In this document: positions 40,796 to 49,008 of the stretch, piece by piece | Numbering within the stretch: position 1 is the stretch's first letter | Layout: each line of letters begins with the position of its first letter | NCBI RefSeq assembly: GCF_029910095.1 | Contig: NZ_CP094526.1 | Span: forward strand, 5,456,001-5,520,000 | Direction: 5' to 3' | Origin: Bradyrhizobium sp. ISRA464 | GTDB taxonomy: Bacteria; Pseudomonadota; Alphaproteobacteria; Rhizobiales; Xanthobacteraceae | Length of the DNA: 64,000 nucleotides | Made by a program: the position numbers and the translations under genes | Notes under the pieces: model-generated | Seen by the model: only the letters and a program-made list of their open reading frames with translations | What the model was told of the DNA's origin: nothing | Database searches by the model: none

Positions 40796-41119
40796 ATGAC
40801 CTCAATCAACCGCCGCGACTTCGGCATCGCCGTGGTCGCGACCATGCTGCTGCCTGTCTCCGCGGCCCGCGCGGACGACGTCGCTGTCCACATCGACAAC
40901 TTCGTGTTCCAGCCGGCCCAGCTCGACGTGAAGGTCGGCACCACCGTGACCTGGACCAATCGCGACGACATCCCTCACACCGTGGTGTGTGCGGGCAAAT
41001 TCCGCTCGAAGCCGATGGACACCGACGGCACCTTCTCGTTCACCTTCACGGAAGCCGGTGAGTACAAGTATTTCTGTTCGCTGCATCCGCACATGACAGG
41101 CAGCATCAAGGTTGGGTAA
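40796..41119 (+). CDS. cupredoxin (amicyanin/plastocyanin-like blue copper protein)
   Basis: 107 residues with an RR-containing signal (SINRRDFGIAVVATMLLPVSAARA). Type-1 copper ligands fit His61 (DIPHTVV), Cys94, His97 and Met100 (FCSLHPHM). It is a periplasmic single-electron carrier or copper-binding protein. Co-transcribed with the metallophosphoesterase gene upstream and the sigma-factor gene downstream. Confidence 0.92.
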   Translation: MTSINRRDFGIAVVATMLLPVSAARADDVAVHIDNFVFQPAQLDVKVGTTVTWTNRDDIPHTVVCAGKFRSKPMDTDGTFSFTFTEAGEYKYFCSLHPHMTGSIKVG

Positions 41120-41213
41120 CGTGACCAGCCAGGTCATCACAACCAGGCCCGGCCGGTGGGCTTCGGTCCTCGGCCGGGCGAAAGCTCCTTCTGGAAACGC
41201 CGGGCAGAACACG

Positions 41214-41771
41214 ATGGCGGTCAGAGCGTCGGACGACGACCCCGATAGAGCGCGGCGCTTCCGCGAGGCCGCGCTGCCCTATCTCGACGAAGCCTACACG
41301 CTGGCGCGCTACCTGCTGCGCGACGCCGCCGACGCCGAGGACGCGGTGCAGGAGTGCTATCTGCGCGCCTACAAGCATTTCGACAGCTATCGCGGTCCGG
41401 CGATGAAGCCGTGGCTGTTCGCAATCCTGCGCAACGTTTGCCGCGCCGAATATGCGCGGCGCAAGACCGCCCCCACCACCGTCGAGGAGATGCCCGAAAG
41501 CGCCGAGCAGGCGCCGCTGTGGCACGAAACCCCGGAGACGCCGGAACGGCAGATGCTGCGCCGCTTCGACGGCGACACCGTGCGCAAGCTGATCGCGGCG
41601 CTCGCCGAGCCGTTCCGCGAGACCTTCGTGCTCAGGGAAATCCAGAACCTTTCATACCGCGAGATCGCCGATGTCGCCGCCGTGCCGGTCGGCACCGTGA
41701 TGTCCCGCCTCGCGCGCGCCCGCGCCATGCTGCGATCAGCCTGGCTTGCGGAACAGGAGCAAGCGAAATGA
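41214..41771 (+). CDS. ECF RNA polymerase sigma factor
   Basis: 185 residues from ATG 41214; in-frame starts upstream to 41112 lack support. Region 2: YLDEAYTLARYLLRDAADAEDAVQECYLRAYKHFDSYRGPAMKPWLFAILRNVCRAEYARR. Region 4: AALAEPFRETFVLREIQNLSYREIADVAAVPVGTVMSRLARARAMLRSAW. The gene overlaps its anti-sigma gene by ATGA, so they are translated as a pair. It most likely drives its own operon and exported redox proteins; no promoter could be assigned with confidence. Confidence 0.93.
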   Translation: MAVRASDDDPDRARRFREAALPYLDEAYTLARYLLRDAADAEDAVQECYLRAYKHFDSYRGPAMKPWLFAILRNVCRAEYARRKTAPTTVEEMPESAEQAPLWHETPETPERQMLRRFDGDTVRKLIAALAEPFRETFVLREIQNLSYREIADVAAVPVGTVMSRLARARAMLRSAWLAEQEQAK

Positions 41772-42538
41772 CCTGCGAGGAAGCCGAAGTGCTGCTTCAC
41801 GCGCTGATCGACGGCGAGCTTGACGCCGGCCATGCGCGCGAGGTGGAGACCCATATCGAGGGCTGCGCGCATTGCGCCGCGCTGATGAAGGAGTATCAGG
41901 AGATCCGCCAGGCAATGGCCGAGACCGATCTGCGCTACAAGGCGCCGCTCGAATTGCGCCGTCGCATCGAGAAGGCGTTGCCGCAGCCTCAGCCGCAGGC
42001 GACGCCGAGCCGCCGTTCGGTGCTGCGCGGCTTCGCGATGGGCTCTGCGGTCTCGGCGATCGCCGCGACCGGCCTGTTCGCGATCGTGCTGCGCAACGAC
42101 GACGAGCAGCGCATCGAGGCCGAGGTGGTGTCGGCGCATCTGCGTTCGCTGCAGGCCGGACACCTCACCGACGTGGTCTCGACCGACCAGCACACGGTGA
42201 AGCCGTGGTTCAACGGCAAGCTCGACGTCTCGCCGCCCGTGATCGACCTCACCGCTCAGGGCTTCACGCTGATCGGCGGCCGGCTCGACTACGTCAACGC
42301 CCGCGAGATCGGCGCCGTGGTCTACAAGCGGCGCCAGCACGTGATCAACCTGTTCGTGGCGCAGACCGCGAACACCGAACGCCGCCCGGCGACGATGACG
42401 ACGCTGCAAGGCTTCAACATCCGCCGCTGGAGCGATCACGGTCTGAAGTACTGGGCGGTGAGCGATATCGGCGCCGACGAGCTGACGGAGTTCGGCGAGA
42501 AGTTCGAGACCGCGATGCAGGCGAACAAGGAGGGATGA
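41768..42538 (+). CDS. anti-sigma factor with zinc-finger (ZAS/zf-HC2) domain
   Basis: 256 residues. Residues 1-45 form the zinc-binding anti-sigma domain: HALIDGELDAGHAREVETHIEGCAHCAAL with His29, Cys33, Cys36. A single membrane helix (about 88-108, GFAMGSAVSAIAATGLFAIVL) is preceded by SRRSVLR, and a periplasmic sensor domain of 145 residues follows (HTVKPWFNGKLDVSPPVIDLTAQGFTLIGGRLDYVNAREIGAVVYKRRQHVINLFV). It holds the ECF sigma at the membrane and releases it on an extracytoplasmic signal. The nature of the signal is unknown; copper or redox stress is suggested by the cupredoxin. Confidence 0.92.
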   Translation: MTCEEAEVLLHALIDGELDAGHAREVETHIEGCAHCAALMKEYQEIRQAMAETDLRYKAPLELRRRIEKALPQPQPQATPSRRSVLRGFAMGSAVSAIAATGLFAIVLRNDDEQRIEAEVVSAHLRSLQAGHLTDVVSTDQHTVKPWFNGKLDVSPPVIDLTAQGFTLIGGRLDYVNAREIGAVVYKRRQHVINLFVAQTANTERRPATMTTLQGFNIRRWSDHGLKYWAVSDIGADELTEFGEKFETAMQANKEG

Positions 42539-42547
42539 ACGCGCCCG

Positions 42548-42663
42548 TAGCCCGGATCGAGCGAAGCATAATCCGGGAACGGTCTCACCGTTTTGAGAAC
42601 CCCGGATTTCGCGGAGCCTGTCATCGGACTCGCATTCGCGACCCGTTGGCTCCATCCGGGCTA
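42548..42663. repeat. dispersed intergenic repeat (TAGCCCGGAT...ATCCGGGCTA)
   Basis: TAGCCCGGAT (42548-42557) and its exact complement ATCCGGGCTA (42654-42663) flank a second pair, ATCCGGG (42571-42577)/CCCGGAT (42601-42607). It fills the gap between the convergent anti-sigma and hpnO genes. I recognise it as a repeat common in this bacterial group. Confidence 0.7.
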
Positions 42664-42674
42664 TGTATCGAGGC

Positions 42675-44066
42675 TCACGCCGACTTGCGCACCGCGTTGT
42701 CGACCAGCGTCTTGCCGAGCGACCAGATCGCGCCGGGCACCTTGTGGCTGCCGGCGATCACCTCGTCGAACGCCTTTTCGATCCAGGTGCAGTCCTCTTC
42801 GGTGATAACGAGCGGCGGCAGCAGCTTGATGGTGTGGCTGCCGTGGCCAGCGACCTGGGTCAGGATCTTGTAGTCTTTGAACAGCGGCACCGTGATGAGC
42901 TGGCAGAACAGGCCCTTGTTGGCGGTCTCCAGCAGATTCCACGACGCCTTCAGCTTGAGCGATTTCGGCGGGCCGAACTCGACACCGATCATCAGGCCCT
43001 TGCCGCGGACTTCCTTCATCAGTTCATAACCGGGCACCATCCGCGTCAGCGCGAGGCGGAGCTCGGCGCCGCGCTTGGCGGCCTGCTCGACCAGGTTCTC
43101 GGCCTTGATGACCTCGAGCGTCGCGATGCCAGCAGCCATCGCCAGATCGTTCTTCGCAAAGGTCGAGCCGTGCACGACCGCGCGATCCATCTGGTTGAAG
43201 ATCTTGTCGAAGATGTTCTTGCGCGTCAGCAGCGCGCCGATCGGCACGTGACCGCCGGAGAGCGCCTTCGCTAGCAGCACCATGTCGGGCTCGATGCCCC
43301 AATGCTCGATCGCAAGGAATTTTCCGGTGCGGGCGATGCCGGTCTGGATCTCGTCGGCGATAAACAGCGTGCCGTATTTGCGGCACAGCGCCAGCGCGCC
43401 GGGCAGGAACTCGTCGGTGGGCAGGTTGACGCCCTTGCCCTGGATCGGCTCGACGATGAACGCACCGACTTGTCGCGACGACAAAGCCCTTTCGAGCGCT
43501 TCGAGATCGTTGAACGGGATCGGCGTGCAGCCCGGCAACAGCGGTTCGAAACCGGTGCGGAAGTTCGTGTCATCCGTCAGCGAGAGCGCGCCATATGACA
43601 GGCCATGAAACGAATGCGAGCAGTAGACGATGCCGGGCCGGCCGGTCGCGCCGCGCGCGAACTTGATCGCGGCCTCGACGGTTTCAGCGCCGGAATTGGC
43701 GAAAAACACCTTGTCCAGATATGGAACATGTTCCAGCAGCCGTTCCGCCAGCACGCCGGCGAGCGTGGAGACGTCGAGTTGCACCAGATTCGGCAGATCG
43801 GCGTCGAGCACGCTCTTCAGCGCCTTGCGCAACGCCGGATGATTGCGGCCAATCGCAAAAACGCCAAATCCGCTCAATAGATCGAGGTAGCGGGCCCCCT
43901 GACGATCGAAGAGGTATTGACCTTGCCCCTTTTGGAAGCCGACATCGTAGCCGATGGTCTTGAGAACGCGAACGAGCTGCTCATTGAGGTGCCGCGTATG
44001 CAGGGCGCCGCGCTGCCCCTCACGCTCCACAAAAATCTCGGAAACGTCTAAATTGGAACTTACCAT
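42675..44066 (-). CDS. hpnO: hopanoid-associated aminotransferase HpnO
   Basis: 463 residues, class III PLP aminotransferase. Landmarks: KVFFANSGAETVEAAIKFARGATGRPGIVYCSHSFHG, LFIADEIQTGIARTGKFLAIEHWGIEPDMVLLAKALSGGHVPIGALL with the PLP lysine in LAKALSGG, and VVHGSTFAKNDLAMAAG. HpnO converts the aldehyde form of ribosyl/hopanetetrol side chain to aminobacteriohopanetriol in Rhodopseudomonas palustris. The extended C-terminus (LLPPLVITEEDCTWIEKAFDEVIAGSHKVPGAIWSLGKTLVDNAV) and position beside hpnN support this assignment over ornithine or acetylornithine transaminase. Confidence 0.9.
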   Translation of the reverse strand: MVSSNLDVSEIFVEREGQRGALHTRHLNEQLVRVLKTIGYDVGFQKGQGQYLFDRQGARYLDLLSGFGVFAIGRNHPALRKALKSVLDADLPNLVQLDVSTLAGVLAERLLEHVPYLDKVFFANSGAETVEAAIKFARGATGRPGIVYCSHSFHGLSYGALSLTDDTNFRTGFEPLLPGCTPIPFNDLEALERALSSRQVGAFIVEPIQGKGVNLPTDEFLPGALALCRKYGTLFIADEIQTGIARTGKFLAIEHWGIEPDMVLLAKALSGGHVPIGALLTRKNIFDKIFNQMDRAVVHGSTFAKNDLAMAAGIATLEVIKAENLVEQAAKRGAELRLALTRMVPGYELMKEVRGKGLMIGVEFGPPKSLKLKASWNLLETANKGLFCQLITVPLFKDYKILTQVAGHGSHTIKLLPPLVITEEDCTWIEKAFDEVIAGSHKVPGAIWSLGKTLVDNAVRKSA

Positions 44067-44168
44067 TCGTTACATACGTCGGTTGATGGCCATCTCGTCA
44101 ACTTAAAACGCTCCATAGCGGCGTTTTGCCCCCCGCTCTCATCGTCCAGTTAAGCACAGGTTTGGACC

Positions 44169-44795
44169 ATGTTGCACTGCCCAAGAACTTTCGCGCGTAC
44201 AATAGCCTTTTCAGGTTTATTTTTGGCCACCGTATTAACACCGGCCTTGGCTGCGGATCCAACCGGTGACTGGAGAGACGCGGACGGCTTCGCGAACATC
44301 CGCGTCGCCCAATGCAATGGCAACATGTGGGGTGCGGTTGTCTGGGAAAAAACCCCCGGCGGCAAGGATAAGAACAATCCAGATCCCGCAAAGCAGACCC
44401 GGCCGACGCTCGGCATGCCGATCCTGATCGACATGAAGAAGAAGCCCGGCGCCGATGCGTGGGAAGGCCAAGTCTATAACGCCAAGGACGGCCAGCTCTA
44501 CAGTGCGACGATCAAGCCTGTCGGCTCCGATCAGCTCGAGATCCAGGGCTGCGTGCTCGGCTTCCTCTGCGGCGGCCAGACCTGGACCCGCGTCGGTCCG
44601 CCGATTCCAGTGAGCACCGCCAGCAATCCGCCGAAGGGCGCAGCCCCCAAATCGGCGGCACCGCCAAAGACCACAGGCTCGGTGGCGCATGGTACCAAGC
44701 CGGGTCAGAAGCAAGCCGCCAACGCGCCAGGTGCGCCTGGTGACACCGTCGGCGACATCTGTCTGCTTCCCGACATTGCGCACCCGACGCAGTAG
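44169..44795 (+). CDS. DUF2147 exported protein
   Basis: 208 residues. Signal peptide to about residue 28 (IAFSGLFLATVLTPALA), then a DUF2147 domain (DPTGDWRDADGFANIRVAQCNGNMWGAVVWEKTPGGKDKNNPD ... LGMPILIDMKKKPGADAWEGQVYNAKDGQLYSATIKPVGSDQLEIQGCVLGFLCGGQTWTRV), a compact beta fold of unknown function in the cell envelope. After residue 140 comes a low-complexity Pro/Lys/Ala tail ending GDTVGDICLLPDIAHPTQ. The last 45 codons lie in a segment duplicated from the overlapping 3' ends of this gene and hpnN. Confidence 0.88.
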   Translation: MLHCPRTFARTIAFSGLFLATVLTPALAADPTGDWRDADGFANIRVAQCNGNMWGAVVWEKTPGGKDKNNPDPAKQTRPTLGMPILIDMKKKPGADAWEGQVYNAKDGQLYSATIKPVGSDQLEIQGCVLGFLCGGQTWTRVGPPIPVSTASNPPKGAAPKSAAPPKTTGSVAHGTKPGQKQAANAPGAPGDTVGDICLLPDIAHPTQ

Positions 44796-45140
44796 CGCGG
44801 GCGACAGACGCGTCAGCGCAGCCTGCAACAGCAGCACAGTCGCAAGCGAGAGCACAAGCAGCTTGCCTGTGCTCACTGGTGCCGGGATGCCAGCATAACC
44901 GCACGCGACGAGACCGACCGGCCCGGTGGCGCTTGCGACCGAGCCGGATCAGCAGCAGACCGCCAATGCATCAGGTGACGTCGTTGCCGATATCCGAGTC
45001 CTTCGCGACCTCGCGCGGCTTGCCCATCAGTGCGGGTTGGAACAGCAGCACCGCAGCGAGCGTGGTGACCAGCGACAGCGCCAGCAGCTTGCCCATGCTC
45101 GCAGTCCCAGGATGACTGGATAGCCAGAGGCTGCCGAACG
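44660..45140. repeat. old tandem duplication, about 240 bp per copy, covering the convergent 3' ends of the DUF2147 gene and hpnN
   Basis: Copy A runs about 44660-44904 and copy B about 44905-45140, offset about 240 bases and clearly diverged. Examples: CCGGGTCAGAAGCAAGCCGCC (44700 on) against CCGGATCAGCAGCAGACCGCC (44944 on); AACAGCAGCAC shared; CAAGCAGCTTGCC against CCAGCAGCTTGCC. On the minus strand, copy A reads TGKLLVLSLATVLLLQAAL where intact HpnN reads MGKLLALSLVTTLAAVLLFQPAL. On the plus strand, copy B reads ALATEPDQQQTANASGDVV where DUF2147 reads AHGTKPGQKQAANAPG. Confidence 0.85.
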
Positions 45141-47586
45141 CGGTCGCCGTGGTCAGCGCGCTGAAAAAGATCGCGCGCGTCAGGCTCGACTGCAGCAGCT
45201 TCGTCCTGCCCTGCCGCCACGCAGTGACATAGTAGATCTTGAAGGCGACGCCGACGCCAAGCAGCAGCGGCAGCGCGACGATGTTGGCGAAGTTGAGCGG
45301 CAGGCCGATCAGCACGCAGATTTCCAGCGTCACGACGCCGGCGAGCAGCAGCGGCACCAGCGTCAGCAACACGTCCGTCACCCGCCGCAGCGTCAACCAC
45401 AGCAGCAGGCTGATCACCAACAACGCCCAAAAGCCGGCGTGGATGAACGCCTTCACGACGACATCGCCGGATTTCAGGATCGAGACCGGTCCACCGATCG
45501 CGGTCGGTTCGGCGGCGAGCACGGCATCGGCGAAGCGGCGCAGATTGTCATTGTCGTTCGGATCACCCTTCGGCTCCGCCTCGACGCGCATCAGGCCGTC
45601 CTTGGTCTTCCAGCTCGCCACCAGCTCCGGCGGCAGGTTCTGCAGCGTGACCGTCTGCGCTTGCAGCGTGTTCCTGAGTTGGTCGAACACGATCTTCATC
45701 GGCGCGACGAAGATGTCCTGCGCCTTGTCGCGGGTCGCCTGGTTCGAATCGGCGAGCTTCTGCAAATCGTCGGCCAGGCGACGCGCGGCAACGCCGCCCG
45801 GCCCCTTGTTGTCGCCTGCCGTCTTGCGCAGGCTGTCGACCGAACTCTTCAGCGACTCGACGTTTTCCTGATCAGAGGGCGCCGGATCGATCGATTCGGG
45901 GTTGAGCGCCGGACCCAGCACCTTCGCGGCCTGCGCGATCAGCTGCAGCTTGGCCGGCTGGTCATCCGGCACAAAGCTGTCGAGCGACATCACGCGCGCC
46001 ACCTCCGGCAGCTTCTCGAGCTTGGCTTCGATCTTCTTGGCGTCGGCCTCCGAGTTCGTCATCACGTTGATGGCGTTAGCGCCCGTGTTCGGATCCTTCC
46101 TGAGATCGAGAAAGGTCGCGATCGACTCCACCTTGGAACTACGCAGATTGATCGGGTTGAAGTCGAACTTCATGTACTGGAGCAGTGGCATGCCCGCGAG
46201 CGCGACCAGCAGCGTGCCGACGATGATCGGGATGCGATGCTTCTCGAGGAAGTCGTCGACCGGAGCGAGGAAGGCATAGCCGACCGGCTCTCTCTCGCCC
46301 GGCGGATTGAGCAGATCGAGCAGCGCCGGCAGCACCGTGATGCTCGAGACGAACGCCACCAGCATGCCGGCGCCGGCGATCTTTCCGAGCTCGGAGATGC
46401 CCCGGTAGTCGGTCGGCAGGAAGCAGAGGAATCCGGCCGCGGTCGCCATCGCCGCGAGCGACAGCGGTACCGCCGAACGGCGCGCCGCGTTTTCCAGCGC
46501 CAGCGTCAGATTGTCGTTCTTGAAGCGCTCGGAACGGTAGCGGACGCTGAACTGAATACCGAAGTCGACGCCGAGGCCGACGAACAGCACCGCAAAGGCG
46601 ATCGAGAGCAGGTTCAGCGACCCCACCATCATCAGGCCGACCGCCGTGGTGATGGCAAGGCCGATGAACAGGTTCACGAAGACGGCGAAGATGATCTTGC
46701 CGGAATGCAGCGCCAACCAGAGGATGACCAGCACGATCAGCACGGTGCCGATGCCGTTGACGATCGCGCCGTCCTGCACCGTGGCATATTCCTCGTTGGC
46801 GATCGGCACCGGTCCGGTGAGCCGGACGCGCGCGTGATATTCGGTCGGGAATTTCAGGTCGGCCGCCGCCTGCCGGATCGCATCGGTTGCGGCCTTGCCA
46901 GGCTCCAGCGCCGAGTAGTCGATGATCGGCTTGATCTCGATAAACGCACGTCTGTCGGAATCGGTCAGCGGCTTGTCGCTGGTGAGCTCGCGCCAGGAGA
47001 AGGTGGCGTCACCCTTGGCGAGGATGGTCTCGACGGTCTCGGCGATCTGGTTGAAGGGACGTGCGGTGTTGTCGAGTTTGACCTGCCCGCGCTTGACGCC
47101 GGCAAGGCCGGTTTCGAGCGCACCGGTCAGGCCACGGATCGAAGGATCGCCCGCCATGATCTCGATCAGAGGTGCCGCCTGTTCGAGCTGGCCGGTCGTC
47201 TTGCCGACCTCCTCGGTCGGCAGGAACAGGAGCCCGTTCTTCTCGAAGAATTCGCCGGAGCCGAGCGGCGTCACCGCCTCGAAGTTCTTCTTGTCGGCGA
47301 TCAGTTTGTCGGCGAGCGCCTTCGCCGCAGAGCTCGTCAGTTCTGGCGTCGCAGCCTCGACGACGGCAAGAATCAGCCGCTCGCGGTCGAAGGCTTGCTC
47401 GAACTGATTGTCGCGCTTGCGCCAGTCCAGGTCGGGCGAGATCAGCTTGTTGATGTCGGTGTTGATCGAAAAATTCCGGGCCGCGTAGTAGCCGGCGCCG
47501 ACCGACAGGAGCAGAGCGAAAATGACAACAGGAAGGGCAAAACGCGTACACGTCCGAACAACGGAGACGACAATATTTGTCAGCAC
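44971..47586 (-). CDS. hpnN: hopanoid transporter HpnN (RND superfamily)
   Basis: 871 residues from GTG 47586. The frame stays open to 47712, but a promoter at 47622-47646 lies inside that extension, so the GTG is preferred; it also gives the usual size. Inner-membrane RND/MMPL protein that carries hopanoids to the outer membrane. Twelve helices in two halves with large periplasmic loops: FALPVVIFALLLSVGAGYYAARNFSINTDINKLISPDLDWRKRDNQFEQAF, the first TM cluster with SIAFAVLFVGLGVDFGIQFSVRYRSE (Asp relay), and the second with IVALPLLLGVGVAFKIYYVTAWRQG. The C-terminal end is encoded in copy B of the 3'-end duplication. Confidence 0.95.
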   Translation of the reverse strand: MLTNIVVSVVRTCTRFALPVVIFALLLSVGAGYYAARNFSINTDINKLISPDLDWRKRDNQFEQAFDRERLILAVVEAATPELTSSAAKALADKLIADKKNFEAVTPLGSGEFFEKNGLLFLPTEEVGKTTGQLEQAAPLIEIMAGDPSIRGLTGALETGLAGVKRGQVKLDNTARPFNQIAETVETILAKGDATFSWRELTSDKPLTDSDRRAFIEIKPIIDYSALEPGKAATDAIRQAAADLKFPTEYHARVRLTGPVPIANEEYATVQDGAIVNGIGTVLIVLVILWLALHSGKIIFAVFVNLFIGLAITTAVGLMMVGSLNLLSIAFAVLFVGLGVDFGIQFSVRYRSERFKNDNLTLALENAARRSAVPLSLAAMATAAGFLCFLPTDYRGISELGKIAGAGMLVAFVSSITVLPALLDLLNPPGEREPVGYAFLAPVDDFLEKHRIPIIVGTLLVALAGMPLLQYMKFDFNPINLRSSKVESIATFLDLRKDPNTGANAINVMTNSEADAKKIEAKLEKLPEVARVMSLDSFVPDDQPAKLQLIAQAAKVLGPALNPESIDPAPSDQENVESLKSSVDSLRKTAGDNKGPGGVAARRLADDLQKLADSNQATRDKAQDIFVAPMKIVFDQLRNTLQAQTVTLQNLPPELVASWKTKDGLMRVEAEPKGDPNDNDNLRRFADAVLAAEPTAIGGPVSILKSGDVVVKAFIHAGFWALLVISLLLWLTLRRVTDVLLTLVPLLLAGVVTLEICVLIGLPLNFANIVALPLLLGVGVAFKIYYVTAWRQGRTKLLQSSLTRAIFFSALTTATAFGSLWLSSHPGTASMGKLLALSLVTTLAAVLLFQPALMGKPREVAKDSDIGNDVT

Positions 47587-48039
47587 TTCGTATCTTTCTA
47601 ATCTCGGGAAGCATGGCCGAAAACGCCCGCTGTCTAGCGGAGTTCCCGGAGCCGATCTAATGTTGTTTTGGTCATCTTCCTCGACGCGACGGCGAGGAGT
47701 ACCGAACAGCACACACGGCTACGAGCCGCCGGTATAAACCGCCCCGATGGGCGATAAAGTGACGAACAAGTGAGCGGACGGACGTTCGCAGGGAAGGACT
47801 GCGGTTACCATAATACCTCAAAGTGACCTTCCTCACAGATGGCGTCCCTTTTCGGGGCGCTTAGTTTTTAACACAAAGCCTTGTACTTCCATGTGCTTGG
47901 GACGTGGATTAAGTGCAGGAACTGCGTTGGTTCGGATGTTGCAACTCGCGTTGCCGATGTCCGGCCGGGTGGAGTGCGGCGTCGAAAATGCCGCAACGGC
48001 ATTGAATGAGACGGGTGCAATTTGCGTAACGGACGTCCT
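47587..48039. other. intergenic region between divergent hpnN and ispH
   Basis: 453 bases without a gene. Apart from the hpnN promoter, it has ACCTTCCTCACAGATGGCGTCC and a short hairpin GGCGTCCC-TTTTCGG-GGCGC around 47841-47860, followed by TTAGTTTTTAA. No ispH promoter can be assigned with confidence. Confidence 0.4.
47622..47646 (-). promoter_or_regulatory. EcfG-type (general stress response) promoter of hpnN
   Basis: On the minus strand GGAAC (47646-47642), 16 bases, CGTT (47625-47622), an exact match to the alphaproteobacterial EcfG consensus GGAAC-N16/17-CGTT. The spacer holds CCGC-TAGACA-GCGG. The expected transcript start is about 30 bases before the GTG of hpnN. Confidence 0.75.
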
Positions 48040-48966
48040 ATGGAAGTTTTTCTTGCCCAGCCGCGCGGCTTTTGCGCGGGCGTCGTGCGTGCCATCGAGA
48101 TCGTGGAACGTGCGCTCGAGAAGTATGGCCCGCCGGTCTATGTCCGCCACGAGATCGTTCACAACAAGCACGTGGTCGAAAGCCTGAAGAAGAAGGGCGC
48201 GATCTTCGTCGAAGACCTGTCGGAAGTGCCGCCCAAGTCGGTGACCGTGTTCAGCGCCCATGGCGTGGCCAGGAGCGTCGAAGAAGAGGCTGAGGCCCGC
48301 GACCTGCCGGTGCTCAATGCCACCTGCCCGCTCGTCACCAAGGTCCACAACCAGGGCAAGCGCTACATCGCCAAGGGCCGCACCCTGATCCTGATCGGCC
48401 ATGCCGGCCATCCCGAGGTCGAGGGAACCATGGGGCAGGTTCCCGGGCCGGTTTTCCTGGTCCAGAGCGTCGAGGACGTGGCTGAACTGATCCTGCCGGC
48501 CGGTACTCCGGTAGCGTACATCACGCAGACCACCCTGTCCGTCGACGACACCAAGGACATAATCACGGCTCTTCAGGCAAAATTTACAGATATTCAAGGC
48601 CCAGACATCCGGGATATCTGCTATGCGACACAGAACCGCCAATCTGCGGTAAGGGACCTGAGCAAACTCGTCGACGTCATATTGGTGGTGGGGGCTGCCA
48701 ATAGTTCCAATTCAAACAGGCTTCGCGAAATCGGCACCGAGGTCGGCGTCGCGAGTTACCTTATTGCCGATGGAAGCGAGCTCAACCCGGATTGGCTGAA
48801 GGATGCGAAGGCCGTCGGCATCACGGCGGGCGCCTCGGCGCCCGAAGTTCTGGTCGACGACGTGATCGAGGCCCTGAGGCGAATCGGACCGGTTACGGTC
48901 TCGGTGCTCCCGGGCCGGGAAGAGAACATCGAATTCCGGCTACCAGCCGAACTGACTGCAGGCTGA
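48040..48966 (+). CDS. ispH: 4-hydroxy-3-methylbut-2-enyl diphosphate reductase
   Basis: 308 residues from ATG 48040; an upstream TTG is not needed. Last enzyme of the MEP pathway, a [4Fe-4S] reductase making IPP and DMAPP. Cluster ligands are Cys12 ([13 protein letters not shown]), Cys96 ([11 protein letters not shown]) and Cys194 ([12 protein letters not shown]), matching the spacing in E. coli IspH. Substrate-binding histidines are in [17 protein letters not shown] and [11 protein letters not shown], with EGTMGQ and SSNSNRL following. It is 42 bases ahead of hpnH in the same direction, so isoprenoid precursor supply is tied to hopanoid synthesis. A second ispH elsewhere in the genome is likely in this group. 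Confidence 0.97.
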   Translation: MEVFLAQPRGFCAGVVRAIEIVERALEKYGPPVYVRHEIVHNKHVVESLKKKGAIFVEDLSEVPPKSVTVFSAHGVARSVEEEAEARDLPVLNATCPLVTKVHNQGKRYIAKGRTLILIGHAGHPEVEGTMGQVPGPVFLVQSVEDVAELILPAGTPVAYITQTTLSVDDTKDIITALQAKFTDIQGPDIRDICYATQNRQSAVRDLSKLVDVILVVGAANSSNSNRLREIGTEVGVASYLIADGSELNPDWLKDAKAVGITAGASAPEVLVDDVIEALRRIGPVTVSVLPGREENIEFRLPAELTAG

Positions 48967-49008
48967 TCGAAATACACCTTACGTAAAGTCCAGAAAGAAA
49001 ACCGTCTA

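Noticed and set aside
44105..44127. Terminator AAAACGC...GCGTTTT between hpnO and the DUF2147 gene
   Set aside because: It lies between divergent genes upstream of both, so it ends neither; a regulatory role is possible but unsupported.
44235..44876. Minus-strand frame with an HpnN-like start (GKLLVLSLATVLLL)
   Set aside because: It is the degenerate copy A of the hpnN 3' end running antisense through the DUF2147 gene, not a separate gene.
44926..45123. Small plus-strand frame after the DUF2147 gene
   Set aside because: It resembles the DUF2147 tail only because it lies in the duplicated segment; it is antisense to the hpnN end and has no signal or start support.
45439..47601. Long plus-strand open frame (about 720 codons) across hpnN
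   Set aside because: It is the antisense of hpnN; the His/Asp/Arg-rich product is typical of shadow frames in high-GC genes and hpnN on the other strand is unmistakable.
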